From: an uncultured Phaeodactylibacter sp.
GTDB lineage: Bacteria > Bacteroidota > Bacteroidia > Chitinophagales > Saprospiraceae
Direction: 5' to 3'
DNA length: 5,332 bases
Assembly (NCBI GenBank): GCA_913062745.1
Contig: CAJXXJ010000310.1
Span: forward strand, 1-5,332
Made by a program: the position numbers and the translations under genes. This document shows, piece after piece, positions 1 to 5,332 of this stretch. The number at the start of each line of letters is the position of its first letter. The first letter of the stretch is position 1. The notes beneath the pieces were generated by a model. It was not told the origin of the DNA. It was given only the letters and a program-made list of their open reading frames with translations, and ran no database searches.

Positions 1-843
1 ACCATCATCGCCCAGGGCCCGCCGCCCTGTGGCAACGCAGCCCCGGTGGCCATCAGCTGTGCAAGCACGCCCTGCCCACCGATCAGCTTTGAGTTTACCG
101 CGCCCAATCCGACCTGCTCGGACGACGGTCAAATTCAGTTAGAGACGACTGTGGTGGGCAGCAGCCCCACCGGCACCGTTAGCTGGTCCGGAGACGGTAT
201 CCTTAACAGCGATGGCTTGTTCGATGCTTCCGAAGGGACCGTAGGAGAAAACCTGATCACCATCAGCTACCAAGACGGTGTATGTAGCTATGATACCTTG
301 GTAAGTGTTGTCGTAGGACAAGAGCCGGTAGCCTCCTTTACTTCCTTCTCTGCGGATGGCACTTTCTGCTCTGACAGCACCCTAACGCTAGTGTTTGATG
401 GGGTTGCGACGCAGGAAGCCATCTTCGACTGGCAAGTTGACGGAGGTACTATCGTTGAGCAAAATGGCAATAACGAAATTGTAGTGAGCTGGGATAGCCC
501 AGGCAGCTTCACGCCTACCCTGCAAATCAATGATGCAGGCTGTTTCTCCGAAGTCTTTGAATTACCGGTAGACCTGATTGCACCGCTGCAGCCCGCGGAC
601 ATCAGCTGCGAACAACTCAGCAATACTGAGATTCTGTTCAGCTGGCCAGCCGTGGATGGTGCTGACAATTACGATATCGTAATCAGCAACGGCAACGGCA
701 GTGCACAGTCCGCCACCTCCTATCTGGTCAGCGGCTTGCTGCCTGAGGAAAGCGTCACCATTACGGTAACGGCGGTTGGCCCGACGCCTTGCGGGCCGGT
801 CACGAGCGAACTGACTTGCTCCACGCCGCCCTGTGCACCGCAG
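1..843 (+). repeat. Diverged protein-level repeat: FN3 tail plus Cys linker, two copies about 254 residues apart
   Basis: The first 27 or so visible residues (GPPPCG, then a Cys, then STPCPP) match the end of the FN3 module encoded at about 754-843 (GPTPCG, then a Cys, then STPPCAP), with a one-residue gap. The GPxPCG cysteines lie 254 residues apart. Each copy is followed by an Ig-like module, so the protein seems built from an FN3-linker-Ig supermodule. The DNA itself is well diverged, so this is an old duplication and not a recent tandem repeat. Confidence 0.6.
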
Positions 844-2427
844 AGCAGCAGCATCAGTGGCCCGACCGATCTTTGCCAGGGAGAGGACGCGGTATTTGAA
901 ATTAGCCTTACCGGCGGTATCGAAGATGATTATCAGTTCAACTATCTGCTGAACGGGCAGGAAGATTCTATTGTACTCTCGAGCCCGGGTGAGCTGGCCA
1001 TTGCTTTCGGTAATGTTCAGGATACCCTGGAGTTCGAGCTACTGAGCTTCTTTGCACTGAGCAATCCGGTATGTGTATTTGATGCCGGGCAGAGCTGGCA
1101 GGTAAATGTGATGGAGCCTCCGGTAGCCGGCACCCCGGCGGATGCAGTTACGCTTTGCGAAAGCACCGACTCCCTTGTCAACCTGGCAGAACTGCTGGTT
1201 GGCGAAACTCCGGGTGGTACCTGGTCTGTAGCTTCCGGCGGCAACCCTCCGGGCTTCAACGCAGCAGCAGCTACGCAGAATACCAGCAACATGGCTCCGG
1301 GTACCTATCTCTACAATTACCTGGCCAGCGGCATGGGCGTTTGCCCGGATGCGGAAGCGCAGGTGGAGATTACCGTGAACCCGACTCCGGAGGTAGAAGC
1401 CGGCGACTCACAGGAGCTGAGCTGTAATATGGGCATGGTGTCTATAGGCAGCAGCTCCAACCCGACTAGCGCAGGCTTCAGCTATCTGTGGAGCAGCGAG
1501 ACGGCCGGTGTGGTGATCAATGACCCGGCTTCGGCTATCATTGAGACCGGGCAGCCGGGTACCTACACCCTGCAGATTACCGACCCGAACGGCTGTACCA
1601 ACAGCGATCAGGTGGTAGTAACGGCCAGCCTTGATGCGCCGGTAGCCAGCTATACCGCGGATGATCCAAGCTGTTTCGGCGATACCGACGGCACTATTTT
1701 CATCGACAGCATCAGCGGTGGCGTGCCGCCGTTTGAAATTACGCTGAACGGAGAGAATGTGGGCAGTCAGACGAGCTTCACCAATTTGCCGGAAGGCACC
1801 TATGATATTGTCATCACCGGGCAGAACGGATGCTTTACCGAGCAGCAGTTTACGCTGGTGGAGCCGGAGCCGATTACGGTGACGATCACAACCAGCCTCG
1901 ATGCCGGGGGTGGAGAGCCTCAGCAGATAGTTGTTGCTTTTGGCGACAGCCTGCGCCTGAATGCCAATGTGGTGAATTTGGCGCCGATCGACACCTTCAT
2001 CTGGCAGCCGGAAGGGCAAGGGCGCTCCTTCTCCTACACTCCACTTGAGAGCGAACTCGTTTCAGTCACCGTAGTGGATGTAAATGGCTGCTCTGCTTCG
2101 GATGATTTACAGATTATCGTGGAGAAGATACGGGATGTGTATGTGCCCAATATTTTCTCGCCCAACGATGATGGCCGGAATGATGTCTTTTACATTCAGT
2201 CTGGCCCGCAGGTAGAACGCATTGAGTCGTTCCGGATTTTCAACCGTTGGGGAGAGGCTGTATTTGAGCTGTCGGGCGGCTTCGAGCCCAACAACCCTGA
2301 CTTTGGATGGGATGGAACTTACCGGGGCGAGCGCATGAACGCAGCGGTGTTCGTGTGGTACGCCGAGGTACAGTTCATCGACGGCGAAACGGTCCTGATC
2401 AAAGGAGATGTGACCCTGATGCGATAA
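1..2427 (+). CDS. Modular surface/secreted protein with T9SS type B sorting domain (5' partial)
   Basis: The reading frame is open from the first base, so the gene starts upstream; 808 C-terminal residues are visible. The ATG at 46 lies inside a module and is not a credible start. Visible residues, in order: tail of an FN3-like module (1-25), Ig/PKD-like modules (about 32-105 and 109-190), a complete FN3 module (about 198-273), further Ig/PKD-like modules (281-370, 373-458, 461-541), a SprB-type repeat (546-623), another PKD-like module (about 640-707), and the type B sorting domain (712-808) ending KGDVTLMR. Such proteins cross the outer membrane through T9SS after Sec export and usually act as adhesins, motility proteins or large surface structures; which applies here cannot be told. 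No enzyme domain is visible, and module borders are by eye. Regularly placed cysteines suggest disulfides within modules. A terminator follows 18 bases after the stop, so this is the last gene of its unit. Confidence 0.93.
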   Translation, partial: TIIAQGPPPCGNAAPVAISCASTPCPPISFEFTAPNPTCSDDGQIQLETTVVGSSPTGTVSWSGDGILNSDGLFDASEGTVGENLITISYQDGVCSYDTLVSVVVGQEPVASFTSFSADGTFCSDSTLTLVFDGVATQEAIFDWQVDGGTIVEQNGNNEIVVSWDSPGSFTPTLQINDAGCFSEVFELPVDLIAPLQPADISCEQLSNTEILFSWPAVDGADNYDIVISNGNGSAQSATSYLVSGLLPEESVTITVTAVGPTPCGPVTSELTCSTPPCAPQSSSISGPTDLCQGEDAVFEISLTGGIEDDYQFNYLLNGQEDSIVLSSPGELAIAFGNVQDTLEFELLSFFALSNPVCVFDAGQSWQVNVMEPPVAGTPADAVTLCESTDSLVNLAELLVGETPGGTWSVASGGNPPGFNAAAATQNTSNMAPGTYLYNYLASGMGVCPDAEAQVEITVNPTPEVEAGDSQELSCNMGMVSIGSSSNPTSAGFSYLWSSETAGVVINDPASAIIETGQPGTYTLQITDPNGCTNSDQVVVTASLDAPVASYTADDPSCFGDTDGTIFIDSISGGVPPFEITLNGENVGSQTSFTNLPEGTYDIVITGQNGCFTEQQFTLVEPEPITVTITTSLDAGGGEPQQIVVAFGDSLRLNANVVNLAPIDTFIWQPEGQGRSFSYTPLESELVSVTVVDVNGCSASDDLQIIVEKIRDVYVPNIFSPNDDGRNDVFYIQSGPQVERIESFRIFNRWGEAVFELSGGFEPNNPDFGWDGTYRGERMNAAVFVWYAEVQFIDGETVLIKGDVTLMR
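1636..1869 (+). other. SprB-type repeat module within the surface protein
   Basis: The encoded stretch runs from APVASYT to EQQFTLVEP. It has the typical SprB-repeat order: a Cys in a DPSCFGDTDGTI-like opening, SGGVPPFEI, a TNLPEGTYDIVI turn-strand, and a closing NGCFTEQQFTL. Repeats of this family occur in the gliding adhesin SprB and in many T9SS-exported proteins of Bacteroidota. Only one copy is obvious in the visible part; the neighbouring modules are more PKD/Ig-like. Confidence 0.75.
2134..2424 (+). other. T9SS type B C-terminal sorting domain (gliding motility-associated CTD family)
   Basis: This region encodes the last 97 residues of the modular protein. Family hallmarks are directly readable: VPNIFSPNDDGRNDVF near its start, FRIFNRWGEAVFE in the middle, GWDGTYRG, then the final strands ending KGDVTLMR. 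In Flavobacterium johnsoniae SprB and relatives this domain type directs secretion by T9SS, and type B substrates typically depend on a PorP/SprF-like partner. No such partner gene follows it here; the coding unit stops at a terminator. If one is linked, it must lie upstream of the window. Confidence 0.95.
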
Positions 2428-2445
2428 GCACTGGGTTGGACCCAT

Positions 2446-2492
2446 AAAAAAGCCCCGGGCGATCCAAAGTGGTTGCCCGGGGTTCTTTTTTT
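2446..2492. terminator. Bidirectional intrinsic terminator between convergent genes
   Basis: A perfect 8-bp GC-rich stem, CCCCGGGC (2453-2460) with GCCCGGGG (2475-2482), encloses a 14-base loop. On the plus strand it is followed by TTCTTTTTTT. On the minus strand the six A residues at 2446-2451 read as a T-tract after the stem (GCTTTTTT). It therefore has the right form to stop transcription both from the surface-protein gene (stop at 2427) and from the Crp/Fnr gene (stop at 2550). Confidence 0.9.
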
Positions 2493-2493
2493 A

Positions 2494-2513
2494 GAGGCCC
2501 CGTGAAGGGCCTC
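2494..2513. other. Second hairpin in the convergent intergenic region
   Basis: GAGGCCC (2494-2500) and GGGCCTC (2507-2513) form a perfect 7-bp stem with a 6-base loop. It has no T-tract of its own on either strand. On the minus strand it would be transcribed just before the main terminator. It may help protect the 3' end of the Crp/Fnr mRNA or act as an auxiliary pause hairpin; that role is inference. Confidence 0.5.
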
Positions 2514-2549
2514 CAAATCAATCACACACAATCTAGTTTACTTTTTTGC

Positions 2550-3230
2550 TTAAGCAAGCCGCGCCATGTCCCGCACCAGGATTTTGCCCCGGTTGAAGTA
2601 GATCAGGTCAGACTTCTTCAGCTCATTCAGTACCAGCGTAACGGTCTGACGGGAAGTGCAGGTGATATTCGCGATATCCTGATGCGTCAGGGAGTGCTTG
2701 AGCAGCATTTCGTAACCAATACGGCGGCCCCGCTTGCTGACGGACTCCTTGATGAACTCGATGATACGAGTACGGGCATCTTTGAAAATAAGGGACTCCA
2801 GCTTGTTTTCTGCTTTGACCAGCCGGCCCCCAAATAAGTTCATGATGCTGGTGCACAAGTCGAAATTACTGCGCATCAGCACCTTCAGGTCTGCTACGGA
2901 AATGCGGTACAAATGAGCATCCTGCTTCAGTACCTGCGCAAAGTCCGTCCGCTGTTCTTCCCCGATCAGGCCGAGTTCACCGAACATAGCGGTAGGATGG
3001 ATCAGGGATTTGATGATTTCTTTGCCGTCAGAGGAGTGCGTGCCAATCTTAATGGTGCCCTTGGCGAGGAAGTATACATAATCCGAAGCATCGCCCGGCA
3101 TGTAGATGAAATTGAACTTGGATTTGACCTGATGCTCCATCATTTCAGCCAGTTGCTGCTTTTCCGATGGCGTGAGTACGGAAAAGAGTGGAAATAGGTC
3201 AATGAAAGAAGATTTTGCCTGCGCATTCAT
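2550..3230 (-). CDS. Crp/Fnr-family transcriptional regulator
   Basis: The 226-residue protein has the length and two-domain build of CRP. An N-terminal cyclic-nucleotide-binding beta-roll (about 10-125) carries PGD (45-47), FGELGL (83-88) and R94-T95. A long dimerisation helix (about 125-160) follows, then a C-terminal winged helix-turn-helix (about 165-222) with recognition helix SRQTVTLVLNEL (193-204). It probably acts as a dimeric DNA-binding activator or repressor in the cytoplasm. The ATG at 3230 is chosen over the in-frame TTG at 3266, since it starts MNAQAKSSFIDLF at normal family length and the extension would run through an inverted repeat. No Shine-Dalgarno is evident, which is common in Bacteroidota. 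There are no Cys residues arranged as in FNR, so an Fe-S oxygen sensor is unlikely. The gene lies 148 bp downstream of the DUF4249-type gene on the same strand. Targets and ligand are unknown. Confidence 0.93.
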   Translation of the reverse strand: MNAQAKSSFIDLFPLFSVLTPSEKQQLAEMMEHQVKSKFNFIYMPGDASDYVYFLAKGTIKIGTHSSDGKEIIKSLIHPTAMFGELGLIGEEQRTDFAQVLKQDAHLYRISVADLKVLMRSNFDLCTSIMNLFGGRLVKAENKLESLIFKDARTRIIEFIKESVSKRGRRIGYEMLLKHSLTHQDIANITCTSRQTVTLVLNELKKSDLIYFNRGKILVRDMARLA

Positions 3231-3378
3231 ACGGTCTCGATTTAGTGAGGGTTTGGCTAAGAGCAAACCCCATAATTTTCATACTTACACTAATAGAGAC
3301 ACTAAATATTGCCCTACCCCCTACGGAGGGAACAATTTTTCTTGGCAGGAAGAGTCGGCGAAATTGGGTGTGGCGATT
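3231..3378 (-). promoter_or_regulatory. Leader/intergenic region of the Crp/Fnr gene with nested inverted repeats
   Basis: These 148 bases separate the DUF4249-type gene from the regulator. The inner repeat is GGGTTTG (3249-3255) with CAAACCC (3264-3270), a perfect 7-bp stem around 8 bases. The outer repeat is ATTTAGTG (3240-3247) with CACTAAAT (3300-3307), perfect over 8 bp. ACACTAA occurs twice, 12 bases apart (3287 and 3299). I find no good TAnnTTTG element and no convincing intrinsic terminator, so read-through from upstream is possible. The inner repeat is a candidate operator, for example for autoregulation, or an mRNA hairpin; this is inference. Confidence 0.35.
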
Positions 3379-4329
3379 TTAATGGGAGAAAGCCAGCGAA
3401 TCCACGGAGCTGCTAAAGCCCGCAAATACGCCTCTGCCGCCCTCTACGTTATCCTGAATGATAACGGGGTCGTCAAAAGGCTGCCCTTTAGAGCCGGACT
3501 GCCGGCTGAGAGAGGAGAAGTAGTAAAAATATTCTTCAGAGACGGCGCGCAGCTCAAGAATCAGTTGGCCATGCAGATAGCGGGTGGCATCATAATCAAA
3601 GGAAACGGGCAGGTCGTAGCTGATAATTTTCCCGTTGAAAGCGCCGTCATCGAGCAGCATACCGCCACCGATATGTGCAATCTGCGTCTGCGTATTATCC
3701 GCCGGGTCAAAAACCAGCGGTCGGTAAGAAGAATAACCGACAAGGGTGTCGCCCTCTTCCGATAGTGCATAGTGAAACAGCTCCTGCATCAGGCTAATGT
3801 GGTAGTAATTCTGCTTTTTACCGGGATCCTGGAAGCTGACATTAACTTCGTACTGCAGGTTAGTGGTTCCGGTTTCGGAAACTTGCCGCGAAAAGTTTTT
3901 GATGCGGGAGCTCAGCAGGTCGATCGGTTCCGGTATACGGCTTTTCGCCGTTGCTGTTCCGTGGACGGGAGCATCTACCACGATGGTGTAGGCGACTTGC
4001 GGCTGTGGTACAAAATCTTGAGTTGTATAGAATGGAATAGCCCCTTCTTCATTTTTTTGTTCCGAAAGGGTAAGCTCCTCCAGGAATTCCCCCTCTTCGC
4101 CGAACAGCTCGACGGTGGCATCCGTGACGTATTCCTGCTGCAGGGCTCCATCAAGGGGCGAGCGGGTTACGGTGACCACAACATTAAGGGACTGATCCGG
4201 GCTAAAGTTGCTGATAATGACCAAATCTCCGCCACCGGTAACTGCTGATATATCGGTTGGCTTTTCACAACTCCACGAGAGTGAAGCGAGCAGCAGGAGC
4301 AGAAGCAGCGGATTTCTAAGGCAGGTCAT
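3379..4329 (-). CDS. DUF4249-type outer-membrane lipoprotein, partner of the TonB-dependent receptor
   Basis: The 316-residue protein begins with a lipoprotein-like signal: MTCLRNP, a run of leucines (8-14), and a Cys at 21 in LSWSC, a relaxed lipobox of Bacteroidota type. The mature part starts with a beta-rich Ig-like region (GDLVIISNFSPD, then VVVTVTRSP, about 35-125). It ends with the stretch that best marks DUF4249: L-E-L-R-A-V, EEYFYYFSSLSRQ, PFDDPVIIQDN and GGRGVFAGFSS (258-308). The family assignment is from recall of these patterns. Members are usually encoded beside a TonB-dependent receptor, as here (110 bp downstream of its stop), and are thought to work with it at the outer membrane; the substrate is unknown. 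An in-frame TAA lies one codon before the ATG, which fixes the start as the first possible ATG. The AAAGG abutting the ATG is too close to serve as a normal ribosome-binding site; the region upstream is A/T-rich. Confidence 0.82.
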   Translation of the reverse strand: MTCLRNPLLLLLLLASLSWSCEKPTDISAVTGGGDLVIISNFSPDQSLNVVVTVTRSPLDGALQQEYVTDATVELFGEEGEFLEELTLSEQKNEEGAIPFYTTQDFVPQPQVAYTIVVDAPVHGTATAKSRIPEPIDLLSSRIKNFSRQVSETGTTNLQYEVNVSFQDPGKKQNYYHISLMQELFHYALSEEGDTLVGYSSYRPLVFDPADNTQTQIAHIGGGMLLDDGAFNGKIISYDLPVSFDYDATRYLHGQLILELRAVSEEYFYYFSSLSRQSGSKGQPFDDPVIIQDNVEGGRGVFAGFSSSVDSLAFSH

Positions 4330-4367
4330 CCTTTAGGCTTATTTAATTCATTCAAATTTTTTCATAC

Positions 4368-4382
4368 CGGGGTGTTTCCCCG
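4368..4382 (-). other. Small hairpin in the leader of the DUF4249-type gene
   Basis: CGGGG (4368-4372) and CCCCG (4378-4382) form a perfect 5-bp GC stem with a 5-base loop, midway between the receptor stop and the lipoprotein start. On the minus strand it is followed by GTATGAAAAAA and not by a T-tract, so it does not look like a terminator for the operon. It could tune mRNA processing or the receptor-to-lipoprotein ratio; that is inference. Confidence 0.35.
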
Positions 4383-4428
4383 TCCTTTTTCGGCTACCAC
4401 CATTTTAACAAAAAATTGGCGGGACTTA

Positions 4429-4436
4429 CAAATATA
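4429..4436 (-). promoter_or_regulatory. Candidate -7 promoter element (TATATTTG) for the DUF4249-type gene
   Basis: On the minus strand TATATTTG is an exact match to the TAnnTTTG -7 element used by the primary sigma factor in Bacteroidota. It begins 3 bases after the TonB-dependent receptor stop codon and would give a leader of roughly 95 bases before the lipoprotein ATG. A clear TTG -33 element at the usual distance is missing; only CTG is seen around 4461-4463. It may therefore be weak or need an activator. Confidence 0.45.
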
Positions 4437-4439
4437 CAA

Positions 4440-5332
4440 TTAAAATTTCACAGTGTAGTTCAGTGAAGGCAATAATGGCAGGAGCCAAACGCTTTCGAAG
4501 CGCTTTTCCTGAATAATTTCGTTACCATTGGCTTCAAAGGAGGATTCAATATCATAAAATAGCGGATTGCGCCGGTTGTACAGATTGTAGACCCCCAACT
4601 GAAGGGCATGGGACACGTCGGCCGACTGGAAAAAGATATTCAGGCTGAGGTCAAGCCGGTGATAATTCGGCATCAGCTGCCCGTTGCGCATGCCGTATTC
4701 CACCACATTGACAAAACCGATGCCCGGCAGCTGAATATCGTAAACATCCTCCGGAAGGGTAAAACGGAAACCGGTACTAAACACATAAGCGCCGGAAAGC
4801 TGCAGCCAATCCTTTAGGCGATGGGAAAAGCCCATTTTGAAGTCGTGCCTGCGGTCAAACCGATATCGGAAACGCCTGCCCCCGTTGATACGGTCAAACT
4901 GACGATCGGCCCAGCTCAGCGTATAGCCCGCCCACCCCCGGGTAGCGCCCTTTTGTTTTTCCAGCAGCAACTCCATGCCGTAAGCGCGCCCGCCCCCCGT
5001 AGTCGTATTGGCTTCCCAGTCGTTGAGCAGCGTAGCTCCCTCTATGTAGGTGAGCAAATTGTCGATTTCCTTGTAGTACCAGTCGGAGGCCAGCTGCCAG
5101 CCTTTGAGCACTTCCCAGGAAAGGCCGATGCCCGTCTGCCAGGAGCGTTCCGGCGCGATATTGGCAGTGGAGGGCACCCAGATTTCAGTCGGCAGCCCCA
5201 CCACGGTGTTGAACAGCTGATGGGCAAATTGCTCCATGCGGCTGTAGTGCGCCCTGACTTCCCAACGGCTGCTCCACCGCCAGCGGGCCATCAGGCGGGG
5301 CTGCCAGGACCAGTAGGTACGCTCCGGCAGCC
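4440..5332 (-). CDS. TonB-dependent outer-membrane receptor, C-terminal beta-barrel part (5' partial)
   Basis: The frame stays open past the ATG at 5291 to the window edge, so the gene starts beyond it; 296 C-terminal residues are visible. The sequence is a series of alternating amphipathic beta strands rich in Tyr, Trp and Arg, typical of the barrel of a TonB-dependent transporter. Recognisable pieces are WQPRLMARW, SRMEQFAHQL, a loop with PTEIWVPST, GMELLLEKQKG, YTLSWADRQF, RRHDFKMGFSHRL, GVYNLYNRRNPLFYDI, and a last strand LNYTVKF with a terminal Phe, the usual BAM recognition end. The plug and any N-terminal carboxypeptidase-like domain lie outside the window. It would import a substrate across the outer membrane with energy from TonB-ExbBD. 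Pairing with the downstream DUF4249-type lipoprotein supports one uptake system. The substrate cannot be told from the barrel. Confidence 0.9.
   Translation of the reverse strand, partial: LPERTYWSWQPRLMARWRWSSRWEVRAHYSRMEQFAHQLFNTVVGLPTEIWVPSTANIAPERSWQTGIGLSWEVLKGWQLASDWYYKEIDNLLTYIEGATLLNDWEANTTTGGGRAYGMELLLEKQKGATRGWAGYTLSWADRQFDRINGGRRFRYRFDRRHDFKMGFSHRLKDWLQLSGAYVFSTGFRFTLPEDVYDIQLPGIGFVNVVEYGMRNGQLMPNYHRLDLSLNIFFQSADVSHALQLGVYNLYNRRNPLFYDIESSFEANGNEIIQEKRFESVWLLPLLPSLNYTVKF

Noticed and set aside
1408..2019. 203-residue open frame on the minus strand inside the surface-protein gene
   Set aside because: It lies wholly opposite well-recognised Ig/PKD and SprB-type modules. Its translation shows no domain pattern and looks like the antisense of a GC-balanced coding region.
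2546..2557. Perfect 12-bp palindrome TTGCTTAAGCAA over the Crp/Fnr stop codon
   Set aside because: As a hairpin it has only 4 bp around a TTAA loop and no T-tract on the gene's own strand. The real terminator is further down at 2446-2492.
3231..3266. In-frame TTG start at 3266 that would lengthen the Crp/Fnr protein by 12 residues
   Set aside because: The ATG at 3230 gives the normal family length and a typical N-terminus. The extension is TTG-initiated, runs through half of the inverted repeat, and has no supporting ribosome-binding site.
3333..3366. CAATTT/AAATTG inverted repeat after the lipoprotein stop as a possible terminator
   Set aside because: The stem is A/T-rich with a 22-base loop and no following T-tract on the minus strand, so it does not qualify as an intrinsic terminator.
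3172..4248. Two plus-strand open frames (3172-3765 and 3772-4248) opposite the Crp/Fnr leader and the lipoprotein gene
   Set aside because: They are antisense to a gene with a clear lipoprotein signal and DUF4249-like C-terminus. Their translations resemble no family I know, and one runs through the intergenic leader into the regulator start.
4447..4467. TTCAC-N11-GTGAA inverted repeat just upstream of the TATATTTG element
   Set aside because: It lies in codons for the last receptor residues (P-S-L-N-Y-T-V-K). Its half-sites point the opposite way from a CRP site, and 5-bp arms are expected by chance.
1..5332. CRISPR arrays, tRNA/rRNA genes, insertion sequences, toxin-antitoxin or phage genes
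   Set aside because: No regularly spaced direct repeats, cloverleaf-like segments, transposase motifs or small overlapping gene pairs are visible on either strand; all long coding regions are explained by the four genes.

Overview
The window looks like chromosomal DNA of a Bacteroidota bacterium. Three things point there: a secreted modular protein with a type IX secretion system (T9SS) type B sorting domain, a TonB-dependent receptor next to a DUF4249-type lipoprotein, and a TAnnTTTG promoter element of the kind used by this phylum. A base composition near or slightly above 50% GC and the Cys-rich Ig/FN3/SprB architecture would suit the Saprospiria (Lewinella, Phaeodactylibacter or Haliscomenobacter relatives). 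That placement is inference, not proof.

Layout. Positions 1-2427 (+) hold the C-terminal 808 residues of a giant cell-surface or secreted protein whose start lies before the window. It is a chain of Ig/PKD-like modules, one complete and one partial FN3 module, a SprB-type repeat and a C-terminal T9SS type B sorting domain. Positions 2428-2549 form a convergent intergenic region with a strong bidirectional intrinsic terminator and a second hairpin. Everything to the right is on the minus strand, in transcription order: the C-terminal beta-barrel part of a TonB-dependent receptor (4440-5332, running off the right edge), a DUF4249-type outer-membrane lipoprotein (3379-4329), and a Crp/Fnr-family regulator (2550-3230).

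How they fit together. The receptor and lipoprotein form a recognisable pair, comparable in layout to SusC/SusD, and are probably one uptake system of unknown substrate. A -7 promoter motif at the receptor stop codon suggests the lipoprotein can also be transcribed on its own. No convincing terminator separates the lipoprotein gene from the Crp/Fnr gene, so the regulator may be partly co-transcribed with the pair. It also has a 148-bp leader containing nested inverted repeats. The regulator keeps part of the cyclic-nucleotide pocket signature but has a recognition helix unlike that of E. coli CRP. The convergent T9SS substrate is probably an independent unit.

I see no tRNA or rRNA gene, CRISPR array, insertion sequence or phage gene, and no gene-free stretch longer than about 150 bases. 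I found no clear new defence or mobile system. The most interesting points are the uncharacterised receptor-DUF4249 pair, its possible internal promoter and leader, and the variant Crp-type regulator.
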